Positions 9,542-18,082 of a stretch of DNA of 36,704 bases are shown piece after piece. The stretch is from Candidatus Poseidoniaceae archaeon (GTDB taxonomy: Archaea; Thermoplasmatota; Poseidoniia; Poseidoniales; Poseidoniaceae), in the NCBI GenBank assembly GCA_028353405.1, contig JAOMOG010000015.1, positions 1 through 36,704 of the forward strand, written 5' to 3'. The notes under the pieces were generated by a model. That model was not told the origin of the DNA and did not search any database. It saw only the letters and a list, made by a program, of their open reading frames with translations. Position numbers and translations under genes: made by a program. Positions within the stretch are counted from its first letter, which is position 1. Each line of letters begins with the position of its first letter.

Positions 9542-10606
9542 ATGTCGGAGGAATTGATTGATGCCGACATTCGAGTAGCTCGGACTTTACCGTCGAGATT
9601 CTATACTGAACCTGAACAATTCAAGCGTCTAATGAGTGTATTTTCTGGTTGGCAATTTGCAGTTCACACCTCGCAGTTGGAGGCGAATACGATTCAACCA
9701 CTAGAGCACATTGAGGCGATCAGTGGAGAATCAATGGTCTTGATTCGAAGTGAACAAACAAAGTGTGTATCCAATGTCTGTACTCATCGAGGGATGCGTT
9801 TGGAACTTGAGGCATGTACAAAGAAAACGCTACAATGTCGATATCATGGTCGTACCTTCAACCTTGATGGAACGTTTCGCCACATGCCTGAATTTGAGCA
9901 GGCGATTGGGTTTCCAAGTGAAAGCGATGACCTCAAAAAGTTTCCACTCAAACAATGGATGGGGATGTATTTCACAGCACAAGAAGAGATGCCCGACCTA
10001 CCATGGGCCATGCTTGAACAACGCCTAGGTTTCCTCAAAGCAGAGATGTTTATTCACGATGAGAGCCGAGATCGTGACCATAGTGTTGAAGCCAATTGGC
10101 TGCTCTATGTTGACAATTTCCTCGAAGGTTTTCACATCCCCCATGTTCACCCAGAACTCAACCAAACACTCGATTATTCAGGATATATCACCGAGACCTT
10201 TGATGGTGGAGTATTGCAAATCGGTAAGGCGATGGAAGGCGATGTCAAGTTCAATTTACCTGCCGGTCATCCAGATGAAGGCCAGGATATTGCGGCATAT
10301 TACCTGTGGCTATTCCCTAACATGATGTTTAATTTCTATCCGTGGGGATTATCAGTTAATGTGGTTATTCCAGTAACTCACAACCAGTGCAGAATCCTTT
10401 ACCGCGGCTATGTTGGTGATTCTGCACTAGCCAGTCAAGGTGCAGGTTCGGTATTGGATACTGTTGAACATCAAGACCAATGGGTTATCGAAGAAGTGCA
10501 GAAAGGCATGGCCTCAAAGGCATATGATCGAGGGCGCTATTCACCAACTAGGGAACAAGGTGTGCACCACTTCCATCGAATGCTCAATGAGAAATTCAAT
10601 TGTTAG
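9542..10606 (+). CDS. Rieske non-haem iron oxygenase, alpha-subunit type
   Basis: A 354-residue protein with both domains of ring-hydroxylating/choline-monooxygenase-type oxygenases. The N-terminal Rieske [2Fe-2S] ligands are C80 and H82 (NVCTHRG) and C99 and H102 (QCRYHG). The catalytic domain has DNFLEGFHIPHVH with H198 and H203 as likely mononuclear-iron ligands, and a C-terminal EHQDQWVIEEVQ segment that should supply the third, acidic ligand. Such enzymes hydroxylate or demethylate aromatic, betaine-like or other small substrates using electrons from a separate reductase. No reductase or ferredoxin gene is nearby, so the substrate and electron donor remain open. It is followed after 53 bases by the secreted esterase gene on the same strand. 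Confidence 0.9.
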   Translation: MSEELIDADIRVARTLPSRFYTEPEQFKRLMSVFSGWQFAVHTSQLEANTIQPLEHIEAISGESMVLIRSEQTKCVSNVCTHRGMRLELEACTKKTLQCRYHGRTFNLDGTFRHMPEFEQAIGFPSESDDLKKFPLKQWMGMYFTAQEEMPDLPWAMLEQRLGFLKAEMFIHDESRDRDHSVEANWLLYVDNFLEGFHIPHVHPELNQTLDYSGYITETFDGGVLQIGKAMEGDVKFNLPAGHPDEGQDIAAYYLWLFPNMMFNFYPWGLSVNVVIPVTHNQCRILYRGYVGDSALASQGAGSVLDTVEHQDQWVIEEVQKGMASKAYDRGRYSPTREQGVHHFHRMLNEKFNC

Positions 10607-10659
10607 ATATTTGCAAAATAAACAATACATTGACAATAAATGCCTTGTTAACACAACTG

Positions 10660-13506
10660 ATGAGGACGGCAATTTCGGTATTTTGTATCACCGTTTTGAT
10701 GCTAATGGGCACTCTACAATACCCTGTAGAAGGAGAGTTTTTTCTAAATAAAACTCAACAGAACCAATTCCTTTCTCCGGTAATCAACGACGCCGATGAG
10801 TCTGAAAATTACACACTTGTGTATCAGTTAGATATCCCTGATGTCGCAAATCATAACAGCGTCGCAATTAGTTATTCTATCGATAATAGTTCACAAATAG
10901 ATTTCAGTTTTGATCGAGTTGCCTATCACTTGGAACTTCAAAAAAGCGGTGAAGATAGAATCTATGTTTATGTTTCATTTCCCGCCCTCACAGCCGATAT
11001 AGAAGATATTGGCGTCCCCCACTATAACGCAGGGATTGTGTATCAGCAGTTGATAGAAGATTTACATATTTCTTCAAATCATCCAACCCTTTCATCAATC
11101 ATTTCTAGTGATTCTGGTGTGATTGAATTTTGGCCAAGTAATTATGGAGCAGGCAATGAAATCGGTGTTCCAGGTGCTGACTCCGGATCATATGATTTTG
11201 GAGACGATTCAGCTTCAGGTGCGGGTTACGGGAGTATGCAAATACATGACTATAATTCAGGTCAAACATTATTCTCATACAGCGGTTGGGGTTACGATGG
11301 AGTCAACGATTTAGGCATTGGAAACAATCCTGATTCAAGTGGTAATCCAGATTGGACATTTGCTAGTAATACCGATGATTATGAGTTGAAATCAATGCGC
11401 ATTATGGTCAGAGAAGGCCCACCAATACCTGGGATTCACGTTGACATTACCTCCCCACAGAGCCATCAAATCATTCAGCGCCAGGGCAATGATATCGGTC
11501 AATTGCCAATTTCAGGCCATATTGATTATGATTATGATTTCGTTTCAGCAAGGATGATTGAAATCGATTCTAATGGCAGTAATATTAGCACTCCAAGTGA
11601 ATGGCATACAATCCATTCATCTTTCAAAGCAGGTGGTACATTTTTCAAAAATATTGACGTCAATACTGGGTGGTATAAAATGGAGTTACAAATCTCTAAT
11701 CAAGGCAGTTTAATTGAAACAATCATAGTGGAGCCAATCGGAGTCGGTGAAGTATTCATCATTGCCGGGCAATCTAATTCTGCAAATCATGGTAATACAA
11801 CACTCACGCCTAGCGATTCACGTGTCAGTACATGGGGTGCCGATGGGTGGAGATTTGCCATAGACCCATTGCCGATAGCGACAGGTAATGGTGGTAGTCC
11901 CTGGCCAGCACTAGGGGATAATTTAGCACTGCGATATGATGTACCAATCGGTCTAATCTCTGTCGGGTGGGGTGGTACAAGAGTTGAGCAATGGTTACCA
12001 GACGATTCTTCAAGCGATCCTCTCTTTGATAGAATCACAATGGCATTAGACGAGGTAGGTTATCTTGGAGCACGCGCTATACTATGGCATCAGGGAGAGA
12101 GTGATTTAGCCAGTGGCACTACGACTGAAGATTATACTTCGATGCTTAATGAAGTCATTATGGGCAGCCGGATTGCCGCAGGTTGGGATATACCTTGGGT
12201 TGTAGCTAGAGCATCATATTTGCCTGGATTCAGTGCAGAAGATTTAGCCGTAATAGTAGATGCACAACAAGCGGTTATCGACAATGATCCTCTAGCATAT
12301 CTTGGACCCGATACGGATAATTTGATTGGCGATAGTTGGAGATATGATACTGTTCATTTTAATGGAGAGGGCTTACGTGAACATGCAAGATTGTGGGATA
12401 TTTCTATCTCTGCGATGATGGAAGATTTCCTTGGATGGGATGATGACGGAGATGGAGTAGAAAACAGCCAAGATGATTGCGAGGACACTCCACTAGGTGA
12501 ACCGACATATGCTGACGGCTGTAGTGATAGTCAGAGAGATAGTGACAATGATGGCGTAAGTGACGATGTCGATTTGTGCCCCGGATTTGATGATACTTTA
12601 GATTTAGATTTAGATGGAATTCCAGATGACTGTGATACGATTATTGATAGTGATGGAGATGGTGTTGCTGATAATTTGGATGAGTGTGAAGGATATGATG
12701 ACTCAATAGACATTGATTTGGATAGTATTCCAGATGGCTGCGATTCTATTATCGATAGTGATGGAGATGGTGTTGCTAATGATCTAGATGAATGTGAAGG
12801 CTATGATGATTCAATAGATATTGATTTGGATAGTATTCCTGATGGTTGCGATTCTATCATTGATAATGATGGAGACGGAGTTAACAACAGTATTGATTTG
12901 TGTGAAGGTCATGATGATTTAATTGATTTAGATTTTGACAGTATTCCAGATGGTTGCGATTCTATTATCGATAGTGATGACGATGGTGTAGCAGATATTT
13001 CAGACAAGTGTGCTGGATTTGATGATGCTATCGACAATGATAATGACGCCATACCAGACGACTGTGATTCTTTGATAGATTCAGATTTCGATGGGGTTGC
13101 AGATGAAGATGACATATGTCCAGGTTTTGATGATCTTATAGATCTAGATTCTGATTCAATACCGGATGGCTGTGATGGCTATATTGAAGATAGCAGCACA
13201 GAAGAATCTAGTTCCACAATTACTTCATTCACTTCGGTAATAGGAGCGGGTTTACTGCTAATACTAGTAGCAATGTTAGCCGCTATGCTGATGCGTAAAG
13301 GAAGCGGTGGCCCTGAGAAGGAATTACTTGATTCTGAAACGTTCTTTGATATGGCTGAGAAGATTCAAACCCCATCGCTTGATGAGGGGCCAGACCCTTC
13401 ACTCATAGGTGAAATCAAGGATGATTTTGAATGGGTTGAACATCCTATTGGTAGTGGTGTTTGGTATTTCAAAGACAAGGAAACCTTACAGTGGATAAAA
13501 CACTGA
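10660..13506 (+). CDS. Secreted SGNH carbohydrate esterase with DxDGD repeats and membrane anchor
   Basis: I start at ATG 10660 because it gives a signal peptide directly (MRTAISVFCITVLMLMGTLQ); a TTG at 10600 would bury it. Of 948 residues, the N-terminal third is beta-rich and unassigned. A sialate O-acetylesterase-like (SASA/DUF303) SGNH hydrolase follows: nucleophile S372 in IIAGQSNSAN, LWHQGESD (E480, D482), and D563/H566 in YDTVHFNGEGL. Then come about seven thrombospondin-3-like units (DSDGDGVADNLDECEG, DDSIDIDLDSIPDGCD), one transmembrane helix (about 858-880) and a 68-residue cytoplasmic tail ending in WVEHPIGSGVWYFKDKETLQ. It probably deacetylates or de-esterifies polysaccharides outside the cell. 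It converges on the propeller gene with a 1-base gap. Confidence 0.85.
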   Translation: MRTAISVFCITVLMLMGTLQYPVEGEFFLNKTQQNQFLSPVINDADESENYTLVYQLDIPDVANHNSVAISYSIDNSSQIDFSFDRVAYHLELQKSGEDRIYVYVSFPALTADIEDIGVPHYNAGIVYQQLIEDLHISSNHPTLSSIISSDSGVIEFWPSNYGAGNEIGVPGADSGSYDFGDDSASGAGYGSMQIHDYNSGQTLFSYSGWGYDGVNDLGIGNNPDSSGNPDWTFASNTDDYELKSMRIMVREGPPIPGIHVDITSPQSHQIIQRQGNDIGQLPISGHIDYDYDFVSARMIEIDSNGSNISTPSEWHTIHSSFKAGGTFFKNIDVNTGWYKMELQISNQGSLIETIIVEPIGVGEVFIIAGQSNSANHGNTTLTPSDSRVSTWGADGWRFAIDPLPIATGNGGSPWPALGDNLALRYDVPIGLISVGWGGTRVEQWLPDDSSSDPLFDRITMALDEVGYLGARAILWHQGESDLASGTTTEDYTSMLNEVIMGSRIAAGWDIPWVVARASYLPGFSAEDLAVIVDAQQAVIDNDPLAYLGPDTDNLIGDSWRYDTVHFNGEGLREHARLWDISISAMMEDFLGWDDDGDGVENSQDDCEDTPLGEPTYADGCSDSQRDSDNDGVSDDVDLCPGFDDTLDLDLDGIPDDCDTIIDSDGDGVADNLDECEGYDDSIDIDLDSIPDGCDSIIDSDGDGVANDLDECEGYDDSIDIDLDSIPDGCDSIIDNDGDGVNNSIDLCEGHDDLIDLDFDSIPDGCDSIIDSDDDGVADISDKCAGFDDAIDNDNDAIPDDCDSLIDSDFDGVADEDDICPGFDDLIDLDSDSIPDGCDGYIEDSSTEESSSTITSFTSVIGAGLLLILVAMLAAMLMRKGSGGPEKELLDSETFFDMAEKIQTPSLDEGPDPSLIGEIKDDFEWVEHPIGSGVWYFKDKETLQWIKH

Positions 13507-13507
13507 A

Positions 13508-14596
13508 TTATTGCGCAGCAGTAATTCGATATAACGTCCCATCATTACCAAATGTGGCATAATATAAATCACCATTTGCATCGAATCGTAGCGGCAGTGG
13601 AGTTCCTAAATCCACTGCAAATCTTGTTACTTTGCTATCCCATCCTTGGCCACTACTTCCATCTGAATTATTTTGAGCAGGAGTAATATCAATACGAACA
13701 ATTTCTTGCCCTTGTGGCAAGAATGTATTCCAAGAACCGTAGACTGATGAATACAAAGTGAATCCATCTTGAGGATTATTTTCTAACCCCGGCAACTGTG
13801 AATTTATTGGGCGTAAATCAATACCATTCAAACTGGTATGAGGTGTCCATGTCGCAATAGGACCAATTGTCCCTTCAGGCACTGGGTGTTGTGGATCGTC
13901 ATCTGGCCAGCCATAAGCAGCAGCTTCAATCAACAAATTTACTTCTTCATATGGATGATCACCTTCCCAATCTCTGCCATTATCAGTGAAGATATAGCCA
14001 AGCCCTTCAACCCAAACTCCATCGAAAGAATTGCGAACTCCAGAGGCGAGAATACCGTGTTCTCCAGTGGTTGCATTGACCCAAAGCAATGCACCGTTTC
14101 TCTCATCATCCTCATCACAAACATTGCAAGTAGAACCACTATGCCAAACAAGAGTTCCATTAGGTAGTTGAGATATTGCATTTGTTTGATGATTCCCCGA
14201 ATCAACCCCTGTGACCAATTCGACTCGATTATCAAACTCTAAACCACTTCTATCATAACGTGATAATTTCCCTTCTTCAGAAACAAATAGATTTTCTTCA
14301 CTTATGTGAACTCCATGCGGGTGATACAAACCATCTACCACCGTAGTGCTAGAAAAATTGTCAGTAGAATCTAAAACAATTATTCTTCCTCCATCTCTAT
14401 CACACATCATCAAATGAGTTTCATCAACCCATTCCATACAGGTCGGTCCACCAAAGCCAGAAGCCACTTCTTCAATTACAAAACCATCTTCGGTTACATG
14501 TGAATTGAATGGTGTTGTATAGGGATAAATCTGTCTTGCAATTAACAAGAAAAACAACAATGCGACAATTGGAATGATATGTCGTCCAGTTCGCAT
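13508..14596 (-). CDS. Membrane-anchored sorbosone/glucose-dehydrogenase-like beta-propeller
   Basis: About 362 residues from ATG 14596; a GTG two codons upstream is also possible. An N-terminal hydrophobic segment (HIIPIVALLFFLLIARQI) should export or anchor the protein. The rest matches the PQQ-type soluble glucose/L-sorbosone dehydrogenase propeller: GGPTCMEWV, VYHPHGVHI-like strands (DGLYHPHGVHI), SGVRNSFDGVWVE, FTDNGRDWEGDHPYEEVN and YGWPDDDPQHP. Members oxidise sugars outside the cytoplasm, though many propellers of this group have no proven activity. The C-S-G-S-T-C-N-V-C region contributes several cysteines that might form disulfides. It lies 39 bases downstream of enolase on the same strand and may be co-transcribed with it. 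Enzyme activity is inferred. Confidence 0.75.
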   Translation of the reverse strand: MRTGRHIIPIVALLFFLLIARQIYPYTTPFNSHVTEDGFVIEEVASGFGGPTCMEWVDETHLMMCDRDGGRIIVLDSTDNFSSTTVVDGLYHPHGVHISEENLFVSEEGKLSRYDRSGLEFDNRVELVTGVDSGNHQTNAISQLPNGTLVWHSGSTCNVCDEDDERNGALLWVNATTGEHGILASGVRNSFDGVWVEGLGYIFTDNGRDWEGDHPYEEVNLLIEAAAYGWPDDDPQHPVPEGTIGPIATWTPHTSLNGIDLRPINSQLPGLENNPQDGFTLYSSVYGSWNTFLPQGQEIVRIDITPAQNNSDGSSGQGWDSKVTRFAVDLGTPLPLRFDANGDLYYATFGNDGTLYRITAAQ

Positions 14597-14635
14597 ATTC
14601 ACATTGAAGAGGGGTTTTGCTTTGAATCTTAGTCA

Positions 14636-15889
14636 TCAATTGAACGGAGAACGATATTCATCAACATCTGCTGCAATTCTTAGTAGTTGGTTGTATTTTG
14701 CAACTCTATCAGAACGTGAAGGTGCACCGGTTTTGATTTGTCCAGCCCTTGTACCAACTGCTAAATCAGCAATAGTCACATCTTCAGTTTCTCCACTTCT
14801 ATGTGAAATAACATTATTGAAACCATGTGTTGTTGCCATATCCATCGCTTCAAGAGTCTCTGTTACAGTTCCGACTTGATTTAATTTAACCAACATTGCA
14901 TTAGCAGCACCGATTTCAATTCCCTGGGCTAACCTTTCGGATTGAGTAACAAATAAATCATCACCAACAGTTTGAACGCGATGCCCTTCTCTCTTGGTGA
15001 ATAAAGTCCAACCGCGCCAATCGTCTTCACTAAAACCATCTTCAATTGAAACAATTGGATATTCGTCAAGCCAACCTGAATAGACGTCAGCTAAATCTTC
15101 ACTTGATAGGACCTTTCCATCCATATGATATCCATCTTCATGATAGAATTCTGTAGCAGCTACATCCAATGTAATTCCCATTTCTTCGGTTGAGTATCCA
15201 GCCTCCTCAATCGCCCTAACCATGTATTTCAGACCCTCTTCATTAGCCGGTAAGTTAGGACAAAATCCACCTTCATCACCTACGCCTCCAAGTAATCCAT
15301 CGGCCTTTAATTCAGCCTTTAGAGAGTGATAGGTTTCAACACCAGCCCGCAAACCTTCAGCGAAACTATCGAAGCCATGAGGCATGACCATGAATTCTTG
15401 AACATCAACATTGGTTGCAGCATGAGCACCACCGTTGAGAATATTGAGCATTGGTACTGGCATTAATCCGCCAGCAACTCCACCGATATACTTCCACAAA
15501 GGAAGTTCGTGAGTTGCAGCACCTGCATGCAGACAGGCCATTGAAACACCTAACATTGCATTAGCACCCAACTTAGATTTATTTTGAGTTCCATCAGTTT
15601 CAATCATCACTTCGTCGATCAATTTCTGTTCATCAACAGGCATTCCGATAACAACTTCTTCAATATGTTCAAAGATATTTGCAAGCGCCTTATCAACACC
15701 CTTTCCAAGGTATCTGGATTTGTCACCATCACGCATCTCAAGTGCTTCATATGCGCCGGTTGAAGCGCCACTTGGAACTGCAGCACGGCCCCTTAAGCCA
15801 CCATCAACATAACAATCAACTTCTACAGTAGGATTGCCTCTGCTATCTAGAATCATACGTGCATCGAGTCCGGTAATGTGGCCTGACAT
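14636..15889 (-). CDS. eno: Enolase (phosphopyruvate hydratase)
   Basis: A full-length 417-residue enolase, which interconverts 2-phosphoglycerate and phosphoenolpyruvate in glycolysis and gluconeogenesis in the cytoplasm. Visible family features are [37 protein letters not shown] with catalytic E206, Mg ligands D242 (LDVAA), E283 ([11 protein letters not shown]) and D310, catalytic K335 (VKLNQVGT), and the closing [10 protein letters not shown] (H363, R364), followed by [11 protein letters not shown]. All key residues are present. The start is ATG 15889. It is divergent from the Lrp-type regulator across a 251-base AT-rich region and precedes the propeller gene on the same strand. Confidence 0.98.
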   Translation of the reverse strand: MSGHITGLDARMILDSRGNPTVEVDCYVDGGLRGRAAVPSGASTGAYEALEMRDGDKSRYLGKGVDKALANIFEHIEEVVIGMPVDEQKLIDEVMIETDGTQNKSKLGANAMLGVSMACLHAGAATHELPLWKYIGGVAGGLMPVPMLNILNGGAHAATNVDVQEFMVMPHGFDSFAEGLRAGVETYHSLKAELKADGLLGGVGDEGGFCPNLPANEEGLKYMVRAIEEAGYSTEEMGITLDVAATEFYHEDGYHMDGKVLSSEDLADVYSGWLDEYPIVSIEDGFSEDDWRGWTLFTKREGHRVQTVGDDLFVTQSERLAQGIEIGAANAMLVKLNQVGTVTETLEAMDMATTHGFNNVISHRSGETEDVTIADLAVGTRAGQIKTGAPSRSDRVAKYNQLLRIAADVDEYRSPFN

Positions 15890-16140
15890 AGTGCTCTCCG
15901 GTCATGGCCAGCAGAAGGCATGATTTGAACTAAATGGATGAACACGAAAACAACATTATCTAAATAATTTCAATATTATGGCCATAGATTTTATCGGATA
16001 TATTCAAGAGCAGATAGAAAGATGGTCGTATTTTCAGAGAATTCAAAAATCCGAAAAGCGGAAATGTTATTTCCGGTAAAAAGGCATAATCCTAATAATA
16101 GTTTCCACATAACTGCACATTAGTAGGTTTGATATACCGA
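15890..16140. promoter_or_regulatory. Divergent promoter region between eno and the Lrp-type gene
   Basis: This gap separates two divergent genes and must contain both promoters. It is AT-rich around 15950-16010 (caatattatggccatagatttt and tatcggatatattcaag are candidate TATA/BRE surroundings) and holds a perfect inverted repeat at 16059-16075. No convincing coding region or RNA gene is seen. Exact promoter positions cannot be fixed without transcript ends. Confidence 0.4.
16059..16075. promoter_or_regulatory. Perfect inverted repeat, candidate Lrp operator
   Basis: CGGAAAT-gtt-ATTTCCG is a perfect 7-bp dyad with a 3-base spacer, 65 bases before the regulator's ATG. A second, weaker dyad (TCCG-aaaag-CGGA, 16050-16062) overlaps it. 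Size and position fit an autoregulatory site for an Lrp/AsnC dimer; binding is inferred. Confidence 0.45.
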
Positions 16141-16581
16141 ATGCGTCGGCGTCCAACTATGCCTCGTATCGCAGAGATAGACCGTGCAATCCTAGCCGAA
16201 CTCCGAAAGAATGGCCGTATGTCCTATGTTCACTTAGCAAAGGAAGTAGGGGCATCAGAAAGAACAGTTCGTACTCACGTTCGTAAGATGGAAGAGAACG
16301 GAACAATTCGTGGCTACACTGTTCGTGAAGGTGGCGTTGGTCTAACTGCTCTAATCAGAATCAAAGTATCTCCAGGCGCTGAGATCGGGTCATTCGCAAG
16401 CGAAGTAACCGGTTGGGAAGGAGTTGAAATTATCTATGAAGTTTCAGGAAGTGCAGATTTAGTTGCACTAGTTCACGTTGATGATACAATGTCTTTGCGC
16501 ACCCTTCTTGACAAAATGTGGTTAACTGCTCCAAATGAAATTGCAAGCACAACCACAGAATTAGTTCTTGAACAATACTGA
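16141..16581 (+). CDS. Lrp/AsnC-family transcriptional regulator
   Basis: A 146-residue protein from ATG 16141; ATG 16159 (MPRIAEIDRAIL) is an equally plausible start and a TTG at 16129 is less likely. The N-terminal winged helix-turn-helix has IDRAILAELRKNGRMSY, LAKEVGASERTVRTHVRKM and ENGTIRGYTV. The C-terminal RAM-like ligand/oligomer domain has LIRIKVSPG, VEIIYEVSGSADLVALVHV and LVLEQY. Family members bind DNA as dimers to octamers and respond to amino acids or related metabolites. The gene stands alone, divergent from enolase, with a perfect palindrome in its upstream region, so autoregulation is likely. The ligand is unknown. Confidence 0.92.
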   Translation: MRRRPTMPRIAEIDRAILAELRKNGRMSYVHLAKEVGASERTVRTHVRKMEENGTIRGYTVREGGVGLTALIRIKVSPGAEIGSFASEVTGWEGVEIIYEVSGSADLVALVHVDDTMSLRTLLDKMWLTAPNEIASTTTELVLEQY

Positions 16582-16586
16582 ATAAA

Positions 16587-16715
16587 TCATTCATCCTCTT
16601 TTGGAGGGTCGACCACTGATTTCTTCTCATCAGAATCTGGTAATGAGTAATCAATGCCGCATGATTTGCAAATCATGTTCTTGTCCCAATCGCATTGTCG
16701 GCGGCACTGTGTCAT
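16587..16715 (-). CDS. 42-residue Cys-rich (zinc-ribbon-like) miniprotein
   Basis: A short reading frame from ATG 16713-16715 to the TGA at 16587 begins MTQCRRQCDWDKNMICKSCG and continues with an acidic/lysine tail ending PPKEDE. Four cysteines in C-x3-C...C-x2-C (C4, C8, C17, C20) could bind one zinc ion. In the same frame the codons before the ATG read GLCGKI, adding one more Cys, but no usable start codon lies between them and an in-frame TAA. It converges on the Lrp gene with a 5-base gap and lies downstream of the DUF454 gene on the same strand. Coding is supported by cysteine spacing and compact fit; the role is unknown. Confidence 0.55.
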   Translation of the reverse strand: MTQCRRQCDWDKNMICKSCGIDYSLPDSDEKKSVVDPPKEDE

Positions 16716-16803
16716 AATCTTGCCACAGAGGCCATGTTATTCAAACTCCTGTTTTGTAAATATGATTAAAATGAACAAAATCATCAAAATAATGTAGCGG
16801 TGT

Positions 16804-17328
16804 TCACTCAGCAGTAGGGACTTTCCAACCGACCCACCAAATACCGATTAAAGCAATAATCACAATCGTTGTTTGACCAAAGCCAGGGTCTCCAGCCTTT
16901 GTAAGTGCCCATACAGAGAAGCCCGAAACCAATGTGATAAAACCACAAATGAATATCTTTGAATGTAGAGGGAGTGCTTTACCTGCGCGGTAATAATCTA
17001 GCAGTATATTGCCAAATAAACGATTGGTTAGTAGCCATTTGAACATTTTCTGAGATGATCGAGCGTAACAGTATGCTGCTGCTACTAGCCAAGATGTCGT
17101 AGGCCAACCAGGCAAGAATACTCCAATAACTGCAAAGACAACAAATAGACTTCCAAAAACAATCCAAACAACTCTGGAGAGGGGATTCGCAGATGGTTTA
17201 TGTTCAGCGAGAATGGCATTGATCAGTTCCACATCTTCAAGTGGAAGAGTCTCTTCTATTTCCTTAGAAACAGTAGATTTTGCCGAAGCAACAGTTTCAG
17301 AGATGGTGATGGAAACCATGTCACTCAT
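16804..17328 (-). CDS. DUF454 (YbaN-like) inner-membrane protein
   Basis: A 174-residue protein. After a roughly 50-residue soluble acidic N-terminus come hydrophobic segments with the DUF454/YbaN signature: LFVVFAVIGVFLPGWPTTSW, LVAAAYCYARSSQKMFKWLL, NRLFGNILLDYYRAGKALPL and HSKIFICGFITLVSGFSVWAL. The family has no established biochemical function. The N-terminal extension is longer than usual for YbaN (about 120 residues). The start is ATG 17328; M4 (17319) is also possible. The gene is divergent from purN across about 80 bases, with the miniprotein gene downstream. Confidence 0.85.
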   Translation of the reverse strand: MSDMVSITISETVASAKSTVSKEIEETLPLEDVELINAILAEHKPSANPLSRVVWIVFGSLFVVFAVIGVFLPGWPTTSWLVAAAYCYARSSQKMFKWLLTNRLFGNILLDYYRAGKALPLHSKIFICGFITLVSGFSVWALTKAGDPGFGQTTIVIIALIGIWWVGWKVPTAE

Positions 17329-17410
17329 GTCGGGGGCGGGGTCTTCATGTCAAAAAGGAATAGGATGATGTGTCCGAAGTTCTCAAGGCAGATAATGTGC
17401 AGGATGAACC

Positions 17411-18082
17411 ATGACAAGTGGTGATTGCGTGGCGAGGAAGGCTAGCGCGGACGACCCCTTGCGTTGTGCAGTATTGATTTCCGGCTCTGGCTCTGGAATG
17501 GAGAAATTAATCCACCACCAGCAATCTGATTCACTTTGTAGTCACCAAACAGTTATTGTAATCAGTGACAAAATATCAGCTGCCGGATTAGGTAAAGCCG
17601 AGGCATTAGGAATCAATAACTTGGCAATCGAATTACCTGATATCGATGATGCTAGTCAAAGAAGATTGAGTCACGAGGATCTAATTGGTCAAGCGATTGA
17701 AGAGAGTGGTGCAGAACTTGTAATTCTTAGCGGATATATGCGAATCCTTACTCCCTCATTCGTTGACAGATGGGCGCCGAATTTGGTTAACATTCACCCA
17801 TCACTATTACCACATTTTCCGGGCGCAGATGCGCATGGTGATGTAATTGCTAGCGATGTAGAAGTCAGTGGATGTACAGTACATTTTGTTGATTCAGGGG
17901 TTGATTCAGGGGCAATAATCGCTCAATGCAGAGTACCAAGGTTACCCGATGATGATGTTAAATCCCTTGCAGCAAGAGTACAGGTTGAGGAACATATTAT
18001 TTATCCACAAATTATTGATGCAATCGCAGAAGGAAGAGTCTTCTTAGAAGATAACAAAGTCACTATTGATGATGTCCTTTGA
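17411..18082 (+). CDS. purN: Phosphoribosylglycinamide formyltransferase
   Basis: A 223-residue GAR transformylase, which transfers a formyl group from 10-formyltetrahydrofolate to GAR in purine synthesis. Motifs: AVLISGSGSGMEKLI near the N-terminus, ELVILSGYMRILT, and the catalytic set N127 and H129 in VNIHPSLLP and D165 in DSGVDSGAII. FPGADAH replaces the more common YKGxxxH, so the local substrate loop differs slightly. Length is close to the bacterial enzyme (about 212). The start is ATG 17411, divergent from the DUF454 gene. The last 20 bases overlap the end of the convergent mobA-like gene. Confidence 0.93.
   Translation: MTSGDCVARKASADDPLRCAVLISGSGSGMEKLIHHQQSDSLCSHQTVIVISDKISAAGLGKAEALGINNLAIELPDIDDASQRRLSHEDLIGQAIEESGAELVILSGYMRILTPSFVDRWAPNLVNIHPSLLPHFPGADAHGDVIASDVEVSGCTVHFVDSGVDSGAIIAQCRVPRLPDDDVKSLAARVQVEEHIIYPQIIDAIAEGRVFLEDNKVTIDDVL

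Noticed and set aside
10600-10659. TTG start at 10600 for the esterase, overlapping the Rieske stop
   Set aside because: It would put 20 polar residues ahead of a clear signal peptide; ATG 10660 gives the signal peptide at the N-terminus.
14636-15889. Enolase acquired from bacteria
   Set aside because: Motifs look bacterial-like in places ([11 protein letters not shown]), but this cannot be judged without a tree.
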